A stretch of 63,660 bases of DNA, taken from contig CANGIF010000016.1 of NCBI GenBank assembly GCA_947453885.1, positions 1 through 63,660 on the forward strand, written 5' to 3'. The stretch comes from Flavobacteriaceae bacterium. GTDB taxonomy: Bacteria; Bacteroidota; Bacteroidia; Flavobacteriales; Flavobacteriaceae. Each line of letters opens with the position of its first letter. The stretch's first letter is position 1. The position numbers were made by a program, and so were the translations under genes. Shown piece by piece: positions 54,822-63,511 of the stretch. The notes under the pieces are model-generated. The model did not search any database, was not told where the DNA came from, and was given only the letters and a program-made list of their open reading frames with translations.

Positions 54822-56324
54822 ATGGAGCATACACATTATATAAGTTCAGAAGTAATCAGTTTACATGATCTTCAAGAAATCATTTCGCAACATAAATCGA
54901 TCGCTTTGTCTGAAGAAGCCAAAGTAAACATTCAAAAATGTCGAGCGTATTTAGATCAAAAAATGGCTTTAAATGATGCTCCAATTTATGGAATCAACAC
55001 CGGTTTTGGCTCGTTATGTAATGTAAAGATTTCTAATGAAAATTTATCTCAACTTCAAGAAAACCTTGTAAAGTCACATGCTTGTGGAACTGGAGACGAA
55101 GTGCCTCATGAAATTGTAAAAATCATGTTGTTACTTAAAATTCAATCCTTAAGTTATGGACATTCGGGTGTGCAATTACTGACAGTTGAGCGTTTGGTTG
55201 ATTTTTATAACCATGATATTTTGCCTGTAATTTACAACCAAGGTTCGCTGGGCGCGAGTGGTGATTTAGCTCCATTAGCCCATTTGTCTTTACCTTTATT
55301 AGGAGAAGGCGAAGTCTATTTTGAAGGTACAAAAGTTCATTCTTCAGTAGTTTTGAAAAAATTCAATTGGCAACCTATCGTGTTGCAATCTAAAGAAGGA
55401 TTAGCGTTACTTAATGGAACCCAATTCATGAGTGCTTACGGAAGTTATATTTTATTGAAAGCCATGAAATATTCGTATTTGGCGGATTTAGTAGGAACCA
55501 TTTCATTAGAAGGATTTGACGGTCGTCAAGAGCCATTCAATGAGTTAATCCATTATATTAGACCTCACAAAGGACAAATTGTGACGGCTAATCGCATCAA
55601 TGAATTTTTAGAAGATAGTCAAATTATTGCTCAAGAAAAGCAACATGTTCAAGATCCCTATTCTTTCAGATGTATTCCGCAAGTGCATGGCGCATCGAAA
55701 GACGCTATAGATTATGTAAAAAAAGTATTTAAAACTGAAATCAACTCGGTTACCGACAATCCCAATGTTTTTGTTGGAGAAGATGTTATTATTTCAGGAG
55801 GTAATTTCCACGGACAACCATTGGCATTAGCCCTAGATTTTCTTGGAATTGCCTTAGCAGAATTAGGAAGCATTTCCGAAAGAAGAACCTACCAATTAAT
55901 TTCTGGTTTAAGAGGTTTACCAGCATTCTTAGTAAGCAATGCCGGATTGAATTCGGGATTTATGATTCCTCAATATACGGCTGCAAGTATTGCTAGTCAG
56001 AACAAACAATTGGCAACTCCAGCAAGCGTAGATAGTATTGTTTCTTCAAATGGTCAAGAAGACCACGTTTCTATGGGAGCCAATGCTGCTACCAAATGTT
56101 TACGAATTATGGAGAATTTAGAACGCATTTTAGCCATTGAATTGATGAATGCTTCTCAAGCCATTGAATTTAGAAGACCTTTAAAATCGAGTGATTTTAT
56201 TGAAATGTTTTTAAAATCCTATAGAGAAGAAGTACCTTTAGTGACAGAAGACAGAATTCTGCATTATGAAATTGAAAAATCAGTTGCTTTCTTGAATAGT
56301 TTTATGATTGATATGCAGGAATAA
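54822..56324 (+). CDS. hutH: Histidine ammonia-lyase (aromatic amino acid lyase family)
   Basis: The 500-residue protein carries the MIO-forming ASG triad at 145-147 (in GSLGASGDLAPLAH), INTGFGSL near 59, and SGGNFHGQPLAL. The SH pair at 85-86 (VKSHACGTG) is typical for histidine lyases rather than phenylalanine or tyrosine lyases. It deaminates histidine to urocanate. Other hut genes are not near, so histidine breakdown cannot be confirmed from context. Some flavobacterial relatives make aromatic acids for flexirubin pigments (tyrosine lyase), which is an alternative role. Confidence 0.8.
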   Translation: MEHTHYISSEVISLHDLQEIISQHKSIALSEEAKVNIQKCRAYLDQKMALNDAPIYGINTGFGSLCNVKISNENLSQLQENLVKSHACGTGDEVPHEIVKIMLLLKIQSLSYGHSGVQLLTVERLVDFYNHDILPVIYNQGSLGASGDLAPLAHLSLPLLGEGEVYFEGTKVHSSVVLKKFNWQPIVLQSKEGLALLNGTQFMSAYGSYILLKAMKYSYLADLVGTISLEGFDGRQEPFNELIHYIRPHKGQIVTANRINEFLEDSQIIAQEKQHVQDPYSFRCIPQVHGASKDAIDYVKKVFKTEINSVTDNPNVFVGEDVIISGGNFHGQPLALALDFLGIALAELGSISERRTYQLISGLRGLPAFLVSNAGLNSGFMIPQYTAASIASQNKQLATPASVDSIVSSNGQEDHVSMGANAATKCLRIMENLERILAIELMNASQAIEFRRPLKSSDFIEMFLKSYREEVPLVTEDRILHYEIEKSVAFLNSFMIDMQE

Positions 56325-56479
56325 ATCCTTAATTTTAAAAATTAAATGAATTAAAAGATAGAATTTATTTTTATTCATTGTGTTGTTAAAAAATTATGGA
56401 ATTTACTTTATAGCATATATTTAATAGGAAATTTGTTTTCAATTACAAATAATTAAAGCTTCTACAGACTATTCTATAA

Positions 56480-59400
56480 TTAGATTATTTTTTTATCTTC
56501 AATCCACAATCGTGCATTAACAAAGGCTTCAATCCAAGGTGAAACGTCGTCTTTTTTATCCGTTGGATAATACGCCCAGTTCCACGGAAACGTAGAGCGC
56601 TCAATGTGCGGCATCATTACCAAATGTCTTCCTGTAACATCACACATCATGGCGGTGTTATAATCAGAACCGTTCGGATTAGCAGGATAGCCTTCATATC
56701 CATACTTTGCTACAATATTATATTGACTTTCTTCATACGGCAATTTGAATTTTCCTTCGCCATGCGAAACCCAAACACCTAGTGTTGATCCGGCCATAGT
56801 TGATAACATCACCGAGTGATTTTCTTGCACTTTTACCGAAGTAAAAATACTTTCGTGTTTTTGTGAATCGTTGTGGTGCATTTTACCATGAATTTCGTGT
56901 TCTGGACGAATCAATTCCAATTCCATAAACAACTGACAACCATTGCAAATGCCTACTGATAAAGTATCTTCTCTTTTATAGAAATTTTGAAGTGCCATTT
57001 TGGCTTTTTCGTTGTATAAAAACGCACCAGCCCAACCTTTAGCAGAACCCAATACATCTGAATTTGAAAATCCGCCAACCGCTCCAATAAACTGAATGTC
57101 TTCCAGCGTTTCTCGCCCCGAAATTAAATCGGTCATGTGTACGTCTTTTACATCAAAGCCAGCTAGGTACATCGCATTGGCCATTTCGCGTTCCGAATTA
57201 CTGCCTTTCTCACGAATAATCGCCGCTTTTGGTCGTGGTTTGCTAGCGTCAATAACGGGTTTTAATCCTGTAAAATGATTTGGGAAAGTATACTGTAATG
57301 GTTGGTTCGGAATGTTTTCAAAACGCTCTTGAGCTTTGTTGTTTTTGGTTTGTTTTTGGTCTAGTAGTAATGATGTTTTGAACCAGATATTTCTATAATT
57401 TTGAATTTTAAATTCTAAATTTTGAATGAAAACAGATTCAGAATTTGTAACGGTTCCGATTTTAAACACTTCCATTCCTTCCAATGCTTTTTCAAAAACC
57501 GCATCATCTTTTGCTTGAAGTACAACACCAATATTCTCTGAAAATAAGATTTTTACCAAATCTTTTTCACGGAACGAATCGAATGAAATAGTAGCACCTA
57601 AATACACATCGGCAAAACACATTTCTAATAAAGTCGTGATTAATCCACCACTTCCTATATCGTGTCCGGCTACAATTTGACGGTCTTTAACCAACTCTTG
57701 AATCGTATTGAATGCGTTCTTAAAAAAAGCAACATCTTTTATTGTTGGTGTTTCAGAACCAATTTTATGTAAGGTTTGTGCAAACGAACTACCGCCTAAT
57801 TTAAAATCGTCTTGCGACAAATTGATGTAGTAAATAGAACCGCCATTATGTTGTAAAACAGGTTCCACCACTTTGGTTATATTCGAACAATTTCCAGCTG
57901 CAGAAATGATGACCGTTCCCGGAGCAATCACTTCATCGTTTGGATATTTTTGTTTCATGGAAAGCGAATCTTTTCCTGTCGGAATATTGATGCCCAATTC
58001 GATGGCAAAATCAGAACAGGCTTGAACGGCTTCATACAAGCGTGCGTCTTCACCTTCGTTTTTACACGCCCACATCCAATTGGCAGAAAGTGAAATGCTT
58101 CTTAAATTGTCTTTTAACGGAGCAAAAACTATATTGGATAACGCTTCGGCAATAGCATTTCTACTCCCAGCTTTTGGATCAATTAATGCCGAAATTGGAG
58201 CGTGCCCAATGGAAGTAGCAATTCCTTCTTTTCCATTATAATCTAACGCCATTACACCTACGTTGTTTAACGGTAGTTGTAACGGACCCGCACATTGTTG
58301 TTTGGCTACTTTTCCGCCTACACAACGATCAACTTTATTAGTCAACCAATCTTTGCAAGCTACGGCTTCTAATTGTAATACGTTTTCTAAATAGCTCGGT
58401 ATGTTATCTGGAGTATAGTCTAAATCGGAATAATTCCTACTAACCTTTTTGTCGGCCATGATGGTTTTTGGCGAACTTCCAAACATATCTTCTAAAGCAA
58501 AATCCATAGGTTTTTCACCGGTAGTTTTGCTCTCAAACGTAAATCGATAATCACCAGTTACGTCACCTACTTGGTACATAGGCGAACGTTCTCTGTCGGC
58601 AATTCTTTGTAAGATAGCAATATCTTTTTGTCCAATCACCAATCCCATACGTTCTTGGCTTTCATTTCCAATAATTTCTTTAGCAGATAAAGTTGGATCT
58701 CCTATAGGTAATTTATCTAAATCGATTAATCCACCAGTAGCTTCTACTAGTTCGGATAAACAATTGAGATGGCCACCAGCTCCGTGGTCGTGAATAGAAA
58801 CAATTGGATTTTCATCACTTTCTACCAAACCACGAATGGCATTGGCAGCACGTTTTTGCATTTCTGGATTAGAACGTTGGATGGCATTCAATTCGATTCC
58901 AGAACCAAAAGCACCCGTATCAGCAGACGAAACTGCAGCACCACCCATTCCAATGCGGTAGTTTTCACCACCCAATATTACAATTTTATCACCAGTTTTA
59001 GGTTCGTGTTTTTGAGCTTGTGAGGCTTTACCATAACCAATACCACCAGCCTGCATGATGACTTTATCGTAGCCTAATTTTCTATTTTCTTCTTGATGTT
59101 CAAAAGTCAATATCGAACCTGTAATTAAAGGTTGCCCGAATTTGTTTCCAAAATCAGACGCACCATTAGACGCTTTGATTAAAATATCCATTGGCTTTTG
59201 ATACAACCATTTGCGTTCCTCAAATCCCAATTTATTTTCTTGCAAACGCGAATAGGCTGTCATGTACACAGCTGTTCCTGCTAATGGTAACGAGCCTTGT
59301 CCGCCAGCCAATCGGTCGCGAATTTCACCGCCCGAACCAGTTGCAGCTCCGTTAAAAGGCTCTACAGTTGTTGGGAAATTGTGTGTTTCTGCTTTTAATG

Positions 59401-60127
59401 ATATCACCGAATCAAATGATTTTTTGGTATAAAAATCAGGTTTGTCAGCAGTATTTGGTGCAAATTGTTCTACGGTTGGCCCTTTAATAAACGCCACATT
59501 ATCTTTGTAGGCAGAGACAATATCGTTCGGATTTTCGGCCGATGTTTTCTTGATTAATTGGAATAGGGAAGAAGGTTGTTCAACGCCATCAATAACAAAG
59601 GTTCCGTTGAAGATTTTGTGTCGGCAATGTTCCGAATTCACTTGTGAAAATCCGAATACTTCCGAATCGGTTAGTTTTCTATTTAGTTTTTGAGATAAAT
59701 TTTCTAAATAATCTACTTCGTCTTGACTCAAAGCCAAACCTTCTTGCTTGTTGTAAGCCGCAATATCATCGATTTCTAAAATAGCCTCAGGTTTGATATT
59801 AATGGTAAAAATATCCTGATTCAATTCGGCATATTTTTGCGAAAGCATGGGGTCAAAGTCAGTGAAATCAGCCGAAATTTTCTCAAATTCTTCAATTCTG
59901 ACAATCCCTTCAATACCCATGTTTTGAGTGATTTCAACCGCATTAGTACTCCAAGGCGTAACCATTGCGGCACGTGGACCAACAAAAAAATCCGCAAGAA
60001 CGGATTTATCTATTTTATGAGCGTTGCCAAAAAGCCAGTTTAATTTTGAGATGGTTGCTGTCGAAAGTTGGTTTTGCGCTTGAACGGCAAAAACTGTAGT
60101 GCTTTCGTTTCCGAAAAAATAGATCAT
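56480..60127 (-). CDS. purL: Phosphoribosylformylglycinamidine synthase (large PurL)
   Basis: The 1215-residue protein is the single-chain FGAM synthase. It has the N-terminal and linker domains, two AIRS-like ATP-binding halves (LKAETHNFPTTVEPFNGAATG; VAGHDIGSGGLITTL) and a C-terminal glutamine amidotransferase with the catalytic Cys in GICNGCQLF and HIERSTFPWNW. It performs the fourth step of purine synthesis. It has a consensus promoter (60201-60230) and a leader of about 70 nt with a hairpin. Confidence 0.95.
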   Translation of the reverse strand: MIYFFGNESTTVFAVQAQNQLSTATISKLNWLFGNAHKIDKSVLADFFVGPRAAMVTPWSTNAVEITQNMGIEGIVRIEEFEKISADFTDFDPMLSQKYAELNQDIFTINIKPEAILEIDDIAAYNKQEGLALSQDEVDYLENLSQKLNRKLTDSEVFGFSQVNSEHCRHKIFNGTFVIDGVEQPSSLFQLIKKTSAENPNDIVSAYKDNVAFIKGPTVEQFAPNTADKPDFYTKKSFDSVISLKAETHNFPTTVEPFNGAATGSGGEIRDRLAGGQGSLPLAGTAVYMTAYSRLQENKLGFEERKWLYQKPMDILIKASNGASDFGNKFGQPLITGSILTFEHQEENRKLGYDKVIMQAGGIGYGKASQAQKHEPKTGDKIVILGGENYRIGMGGAAVSSADTGAFGSGIELNAIQRSNPEMQKRAANAIRGLVESDENPIVSIHDHGAGGHLNCLSELVEATGGLIDLDKLPIGDPTLSAKEIIGNESQERMGLVIGQKDIAILQRIADRERSPMYQVGDVTGDYRFTFESKTTGEKPMDFALEDMFGSSPKTIMADKKVSRNYSDLDYTPDNIPSYLENVLQLEAVACKDWLTNKVDRCVGGKVAKQQCAGPLQLPLNNVGVMALDYNGKEGIATSIGHAPISALIDPKAGSRNAIAEALSNIVFAPLKDNLRSISLSANWMWACKNEGEDARLYEAVQACSDFAIELGINIPTGKDSLSMKQKYPNDEVIAPGTVIISAAGNCSNITKVVEPVLQHNGGSIYYINLSQDDFKLGGSSFAQTLHKIGSETPTIKDVAFFKNAFNTIQELVKDRQIVAGHDIGSGGLITTLLEMCFADVYLGATISFDSFREKDLVKILFSENIGVVLQAKDDAVFEKALEGMEVFKIGTVTNSESVFIQNLEFKIQNYRNIWFKTSLLLDQKQTKNNKAQERFENIPNQPLQYTFPNHFTGLKPVIDASKPRPKAAIIREKGSNSEREMANAMYLAGFDVKDVHMTDLISGRETLEDIQFIGAVGGFSNSDVLGSAKGWAGAFLYNEKAKMALQNFYKREDTLSVGICNGCQLFMELELIRPEHEIHGKMHHNDSQKHESIFTSVKVQENHSVMLSTMAGSTLGVWVSHGEGKFKLPYEESQYNIVAKYGYEGYPANPNGSDYNTAMMCDVTGRHLVMMPHIERSTFPWNWAYYPTDKKDDVSPWIEAFVNARLWIEDKKII

Positions 60128-60155
60128 TGTGTTGTTTTTAAGTCTGAACGTACTT

Positions 60156-60173
60156 ATGATTCTATTGAATCAT
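60156..60173 (-). other. Hairpin in the purL leader
   Basis: A perfect inverted repeat ATGATTC-TATT-GAATCAT lies in the untranslated leader between the purL promoter and the start codon. There is no T-run behind it. It could affect mRNA stability or regulation. Confidence 0.45.
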
Positions 60174-60200
60174 AAATTTCTGCTCGTTTAGTTGTAAATG

Positions 60201-60230
60201 CAAATTTATAGTTTACATAAGTAACATCAA
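60201..60230 (-). promoter_or_regulatory. Promoter of purL
   Basis: On the minus strand TTG (60228-60230) and TAAATTTG (60201-60208) are 19 bp apart, an exact consensus. The start codon is at 60127, leaving a leader of about 70 nt. Confidence 0.75.
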
Positions 60231-60486
60231 AATATAGCTTGCTAAATTATTTCTATAATAGAATTTGACTTTTTGTAATTTTTTTTAAATACTTTTAGTT
60301 ATAAATTAACTAAATTTAGACCAAGCTACTTTAATTTTAATAAATGAGGTAATGATTTTTAAAAATTAATATCACTAATTATGAAACATTGGAACAGATT
60401 AATTTAGCTTTATAATGTTTTAAAAAAAGAAAAAAATGAGAAGATGAAATAATATTCTTTTTTTTGAAGTTTTGATTTTTGATAGG
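60231..60486. other. AT-rich gap without a gene
   Basis: I see only AT-rich sequence with A- and T-runs here and no open frame of interest. Nothing matches a known RNA. Confidence 0.5.
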
Positions 60487-60510
60487 GTTGCGCAACAGCT
60501 ACGGCTGTTG
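60487..60510. repeat. Overlapping palindromes with UACG-type loop
   Basis: GTTGCGCAAC (60487-60496) is a perfect palindrome and overlaps CAACAGC-TACG-GCTGTTG (60493-60510), a perfect 7-bp stem with a TACG loop of the very stable UNCG class. It is GC-rich in an AT-rich gap and lacks a T-run. It may be a dispersed REP-like unit or a 3' end signal for the small genes at 60524-60887. Confidence 0.5.
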
Positions 60511-60523
60511 TGAGCTGGCAAAA

Positions 60524-60703
60524 TTATTTAATTTTCAAAATTCTTACAGATACAAATCCAATGAAAATTCCAATAACACACAGAAAAAATATATTTCGTG
60601 CCCAATATTCTTTAGTTTGTTCTTCTTCAAGTTTGCTTTGTCAGAATTTAATAAAAACCCACCAAAGAAATCCTCCAATATCTGCTAATCCTTCGTATCT
60701 CAT
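60524..60703 (-). pseudogene. Small membrane protein gene with an in-frame TGA
   Basis: The minus-strand frame has 60 codons, from ATG (60703) to TAA, and is broken by TGA at codon 21 (60641-60643). The product would read MRYEGLADIGGFLWWVFIKF, stop, QSKLEEEQ and a C-terminal membrane helix. The paralog at 60711-60887 has Cys (TGC) at exactly the same codon. One base change explains the stop. Except for this the frame is intact, suggesting a recent loss. Confidence 0.65.
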
Positions 60704-60710
60704 TTAAGAA

Positions 60711-60887
60711 TTATATTTTAAAATTTTTTATACAAACAAAGGCAATAAATATTATCATTACAATTGATGTAAAAATATTTCTTGCGGCATTTTCCATTTT
60801 TTGCTCGTCTTCAATTTTTGTTTTGCAAAATTTGACAAAAATCCACCAAATATAACCGCCTAAATATCTAAAAAGTGGATGTCCCAT
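60711..60887 (-). CDS. Small membrane protein, 58 residues
   Basis: The protein reads MGHPLFRYLGGYIWWIFVKF at the start, has a charged centre (CKTKIEDEQ) and a C-terminal hydrophobic helix (IVMIIFIAFVCI). It is related over its full length to the broken gene that follows 7 bp away, so the two are tandem duplicates. The pattern G-x-WW-x-F-x-KF then charged E/D-EQ is shared. No function is known. Confidence 0.6.
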   Translation of the reverse strand: MGHPLFRYLGGYIWWIFVKFCKTKIEDEQKMENAARNIFTSIVMIIFIAFVCIKNFKI

Positions 60888-61103
60888 TTATATTATTTTT
60901 CACAATTACTTATGCGGTTTCGTGATTGCTTGCACACAACTATCTTATATCTATGAAGAAACCATACAAAGCCACCCAAATTTGGTTAGAAATGTATGAC
61001 TTGCGTCATACTTTATTTAATATTCAAATATATAAAATATAACCCAAAATTCTAAAATCCTTTTTCACAAGAAAAATTGCACTGTTGTTTATTTATAATT
61101 GAA

Positions 61104-61520
61104 ATGGCAAATAATTTTAAGTATTCCTCACAATTCAATTCAAAACCAAGAGTTTTAAAAAAGACACCATTAGCTACTAATTTTTTTCTATCTGATTATA
61201 AAACTTAATTTGGAGTTATTAAATAGTTAATTGGAGTGCTTAAATATTTAGTTTTAGATACCGATGTTTGGTCTGCAACGGTATCTGATGCTAAAACAAT
61301 AGCCTCTCAGCATGACGCAATGGCATCTTTGGGTAAAACAATAGCCTCTCAGCATGACGCAATGACATCTTTGGGTAAAACAATAGTATCTCGTGATAAA
61401 ACAATAGCATCTCTGGATGACACAATGACATTTCTAGGTTCTGAAACAGCATCTTGTGCTCTTGAAATAGCATCTCGTGGTTGTTTCGTGGAAAGACTAG
61501 CTACTAAAAAGCAACAATGA
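61104..61520 (+). pseudogene. Degenerate ORF with heptad repeats
   Basis: From ATG 61104 one frame runs 139 codons to TGA at 61518, with internal stops TAA (61206) and TAG (61224). The first part reads MANNFKYSSQFNSKPRVLKK and is in frame with the later part, MLKYLVLDTDVWSATVSD, then repeats of KTIASxx/DAMASLG. The interruptions in the same frame suggest a decayed gene. Translation from GTG 61236 of the 94-residue rest is possible. No function is known. Confidence 0.5.
61293..61480. repeat. 21-bp tandem repeat tract (42-bp doubled units)
   Basis: Two 42-bp units (61293-61334, 61335-61376) differ at one base. Each consists of two related 21-bp units, which continue in diverged form to 61480. 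In the plus frame each 21-bp unit codes a heptapeptide of the type KTIASxx or DAMxSLG. This is a coding-like minisatellite, not a CRISPR: no constant-length unique spacers exist. Confidence 0.8.
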
Positions 61521-61628
61521 CAACTCCATTTGCAGAGCGTCACTTCGTTTTATTATAGAATAACAACAGAGCCATCAGATAAAAAAGCTACCGTCAACTT
61601 AAAATCAGCTTACCTCCCACAAAACCCA

Positions 61629-61659
61629 ATAAAAAAACCTCCAAGTTACCTTGAAGGTT
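61629..61659 (-). terminator. Terminator of the hipBST operon
   Basis: On the minus strand AACCTTCAAG-GTAA-CTTGGAGGTT, with one mismatch, is followed by seven T. It lies 44 bp past the hipT stop. Confidence 0.8.
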
Positions 61660-61702
61660 ATTCATTAGACAAATTTTAAAAAACAAATTGCTATTTAATC
61701 GT

Positions 61703-62656
61703 TTATTGACATAGTGTAGCATACCTTTCTTCTAATAGGACTTTGTATTTGACTTTGAATTCATCGGATAAGAAGGAGTTATTGATCCATTCCATTGCGA
61801 TGGATTTATTATTTTTGAAACGTTTGGCGATGCCTTTTATTTGTTTTTCATTTAGATCTAATTGCAATCCTAAGCGTTCGAAATGTTCCCATTTTAATTT
61901 TTTCTTTTTTCCGTCTAGGGTTAGGGCTAGTTCTTCAGTATCATCTGGGTTTACTATGGCTACATTTAATAAATCGTAGGCTGGTGCTAATGTCCATTGT
62001 TCTCCCGTGTTTATCATGGAGAAATTTTTTAGATGCATGTCGTTGTTGCCTGTTAGGAAACTGAAAATAGCTAATTCTAGAAAATATAATTTGTCTAATA
62101 AAGTGTTATCTGAATACTCGTTTAGTGCTTTGCCTATCTTTTCCATGGAGCTTTTGTATTTGTCAAATGCTTCGGTGATTTGGAACATATCGAGCATGTG
62201 AATTTTTTCTCCAGTTGGTGTTCTGTCGATGCGTTTTGTAATGTACGATAGTTCGCCAGATTGTAAACGAATTATACTTGAAGGAACGGTATTGATACCG
62301 AAAGCTTCTGCCATGCGCATGGTTAAGTGTTCGTTTTCAGGCATTTCTGGAAATTGGTCGGATGGTGGTTTGAATATGTAGTTTCCGCCTAAAGCACCCA
62401 CTACTGTTAAGCGGCCTTTGCTCCCATCTTGCATGGTGTCGGTTATTACCGATAATGATAATTTGGGTTGCACTCCCGGAACTGCAACACTTCGTTCGAC
62501 TACATTTTTGGCTAATTCCGCCATTTGTTTTAGTGAATGTTTGAATGCTGGTGGTTCTTTTGTACCGAAAAATGTTAAGCTGCATTGCTCATGGAAATCA
62601 CCCGTTGCATTAGCTTCCAATGCATTGTAACAATATAGACATTTCTTATTTTTCAT
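61703..62656 (-). CDS. hipT: HipT-like serine/threonine kinase toxin
   Basis: From ATG 62656 the protein has 317 residues; a GTG at 62680 would add eight. It begins with a Cys cluster (C6, C9, H22, C25), then the Gly-rich loop SVAVPGVQPK (56-65), ATP lysine K96 (YIFKPP), catalytic loop GNNDMHLKN (D206, N211) and metal-binding D228 (APAYDLL). It lacks the N-terminal subdomain of HipA, which is encoded by the preceding gene, as in HipBST. HipA/HipT kinases phosphorylate aminoacyl-tRNA synthetases. The start overlaps hipS by 11 bp. Confidence 0.85.
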   Translation of the reverse strand: MKNKKCLYCYNALEANATGDFHEQCSLTFFGTKEPPAFKHSLKQMAELAKNVVERSVAVPGVQPKLSLSVITDTMQDGSKGRLTVVGALGGNYIFKPPSDQFPEMPENEHLTMRMAEAFGINTVPSSIIRLQSGELSYITKRIDRTPTGEKIHMLDMFQITEAFDKYKSSMEKIGKALNEYSDNTLLDKLYFLELAIFSFLTGNNDMHLKNFSMINTGEQWTLAPAYDLLNVAIVNPDDTEELALTLDGKKKKLKWEHFERLGLQLDLNEKQIKGIAKRFKNNKSIAMEWINNSFLSDEFKVKYKVLLEERYATLCQ

Positions 62657-62981
62657 TTTCTTCAGGTATTGGTTGGACACTTATGGCACCGATACAATTT
62701 TGACAGCACGCTAAAAGTAAACCCATACGGTCATTTTGATTGATTTTCCAGTTTTTAGAAGCGATATCCAACAACCAACCTTCGGGAATTAATCCTTCAA
62801 AAAACGGGAACAAACGTTTGTCAGTATAGGTTTTTGAACTTACTGGCATTGTTAAAGTGATGCATTCTTTAGGATGCTCTTTTACATATTCTTCTTCGTA
62901 TTTAAATGTATAATCTCCATCATCTGTTTCTGTTAGCTTTCCAGCTAAGAGGTCTTTATAGTAAATAGCTGCTTTTCTCAT
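62646..62981 (-). CDS. hipS: HipS-like antitoxin (HipA N-subdomain protein)
   Basis: The 111-residue protein matches the N-terminal subdomain 1 of HipA: LLAGKLTE, then LFPFFEGLIPEGWLL and NDRMGLLLACCQNCIGAI. In HipBST systems this small protein is the antitoxin that neutralises HipT; in E. coli HipS a Trp enters the kinase pocket, and W69 here may be the counterpart (inference). It lies 6 bp after hipB. Confidence 0.85.
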   Translation of the reverse strand: MRKAAIYYKDLLAGKLTETDDGDYTFKYEEEYVKEHPKECITLTMPVSSKTYTDKRLFPFFEGLIPEGWLLDIASKNWKINQNDRMGLLLACCQNCIGAISVQPIPEENEK

Positions 62982-62987
62982 CCTATT

Positions 62988-63206
62988 TTATTTTTGAGTT
63001 TGAGATAATTCTCTAGCATTTACTGGTGCCAATGTATGTCCGAACATTTTAAGCACTTGATTTACCTTTTCTAGATTGAGGTTTTCTTTGCCTTGTTCTA
63101 TTTTTCGGATAACGGTAAGTGCTACTCCAGCACGTTCAGCGAAAGCTTCTTGTGTAAGTTTTACCTCGTTTCTTTTTTCTTTTACAAACTCTGCCAATGT
63201 TATCAT
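62988..63206 (-). CDS. hipB: HipB-like HTH_3 (XRE) regulator
   Basis: From ATG 63206 the protein has 72 residues: MITLAEFVKEKRNEVKLTQEAFAERAGVALTVIRKIEQGK shows an XRE helix-turn-helix with LTQEAFAERAGV and recognition helix TVIRKIEQG. A TTG at 63224 would add six residues, but these lie over an operator-like repeat, so ATG is preferred. It would repress the operon by binding the repeats upstream and assist in complex formation with HipS and HipT. Confidence 0.85.
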   Translation of the reverse strand: MITLAEFVKEKRNEVKLTQEAFAERAGVALTVIRKIEQGKENLNLEKVNQVLKMFGHTLAPVNARELSQTQK

Positions 63207-63305
63207 AATTATATGCTTTTGCAACTATTTTAAGCAAATATAGTAAATTATATGTAAAAGCATATAATTTTAATAGGATAATATTATTTATATGTATTTG
63301 CATAT
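63207..63305 (-). promoter_or_regulatory. hipBST promoter with three operator-like palindromes
   Basis: Three ATATG-N6-CATAT sites: 63211-63226 (right arm degenerate, CAACT), 63250-63265 (extended AATTATATG-N6-CATATAATT, 63246-63269) and 63290-63305. The centres are about 39-40 bp apart. The -7 element TATATTTG (minus, 63235-63242) sits between sites one and two. This layout suggests cooperative repression by HipB. Confidence 0.7.
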
Positions 63306-63511
63306 AGATTAGATTGTTTTGTTGTTTTAGAAAAATAGAGACAAATGTGTTTTTTATTGCCATTTATACCATTATGAGACATTTGGAATAGCCAAGTGTT
63401 TTAAATAATTGGTTTAAGTGTAATATTTGTGTCGAAATCAATCGATGGATGTTGCAACAGAATGATGATTGACGGAATGATCACTGATTTTATAATTTAA
63501 ATTTTGAAGTT
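63306..63511. other. Gap before the right-edge gene
   Basis: No gene is seen. The sequence TAATATTTG near 63420 resembles a -7 box but does not match TAnnTTTG exactly. It probably holds the promoter of the partial gene at the edge. Confidence 0.4.

Noticed and set aside
60641..60643. Selenocysteine codon
   Set aside because: Although TGA aligns with Cys in the paralog, no SECIS-like structure or selenium machinery is visible in the window; a point mutation is simpler.
60479..60707. Two plus-strand frames of 65-69 codons
   Set aside because: They are antisense to the small membrane protein gene, whose minus-strand reading is supported by a paralog next door.
61293..61480. CRISPR array
   Set aside because: The units are contiguous 21/42-bp repeats without unique spacers, and no cas gene is present.
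61291..61543. Open frames on the minus strand through the repeat tract (60 and 64 codons)
   Set aside because: They arise because a 21-bp repeat keeps all frames open; the plus frame has the better-connected reading and neither minus frame has a start context or family.
63136..63363. 75-codon minus-strand frame covering the hipB promoter
   Set aside because: It overlaps the hipB start in another frame and runs through operator palindromes; its residues are typical of translated AT-rich DNA.
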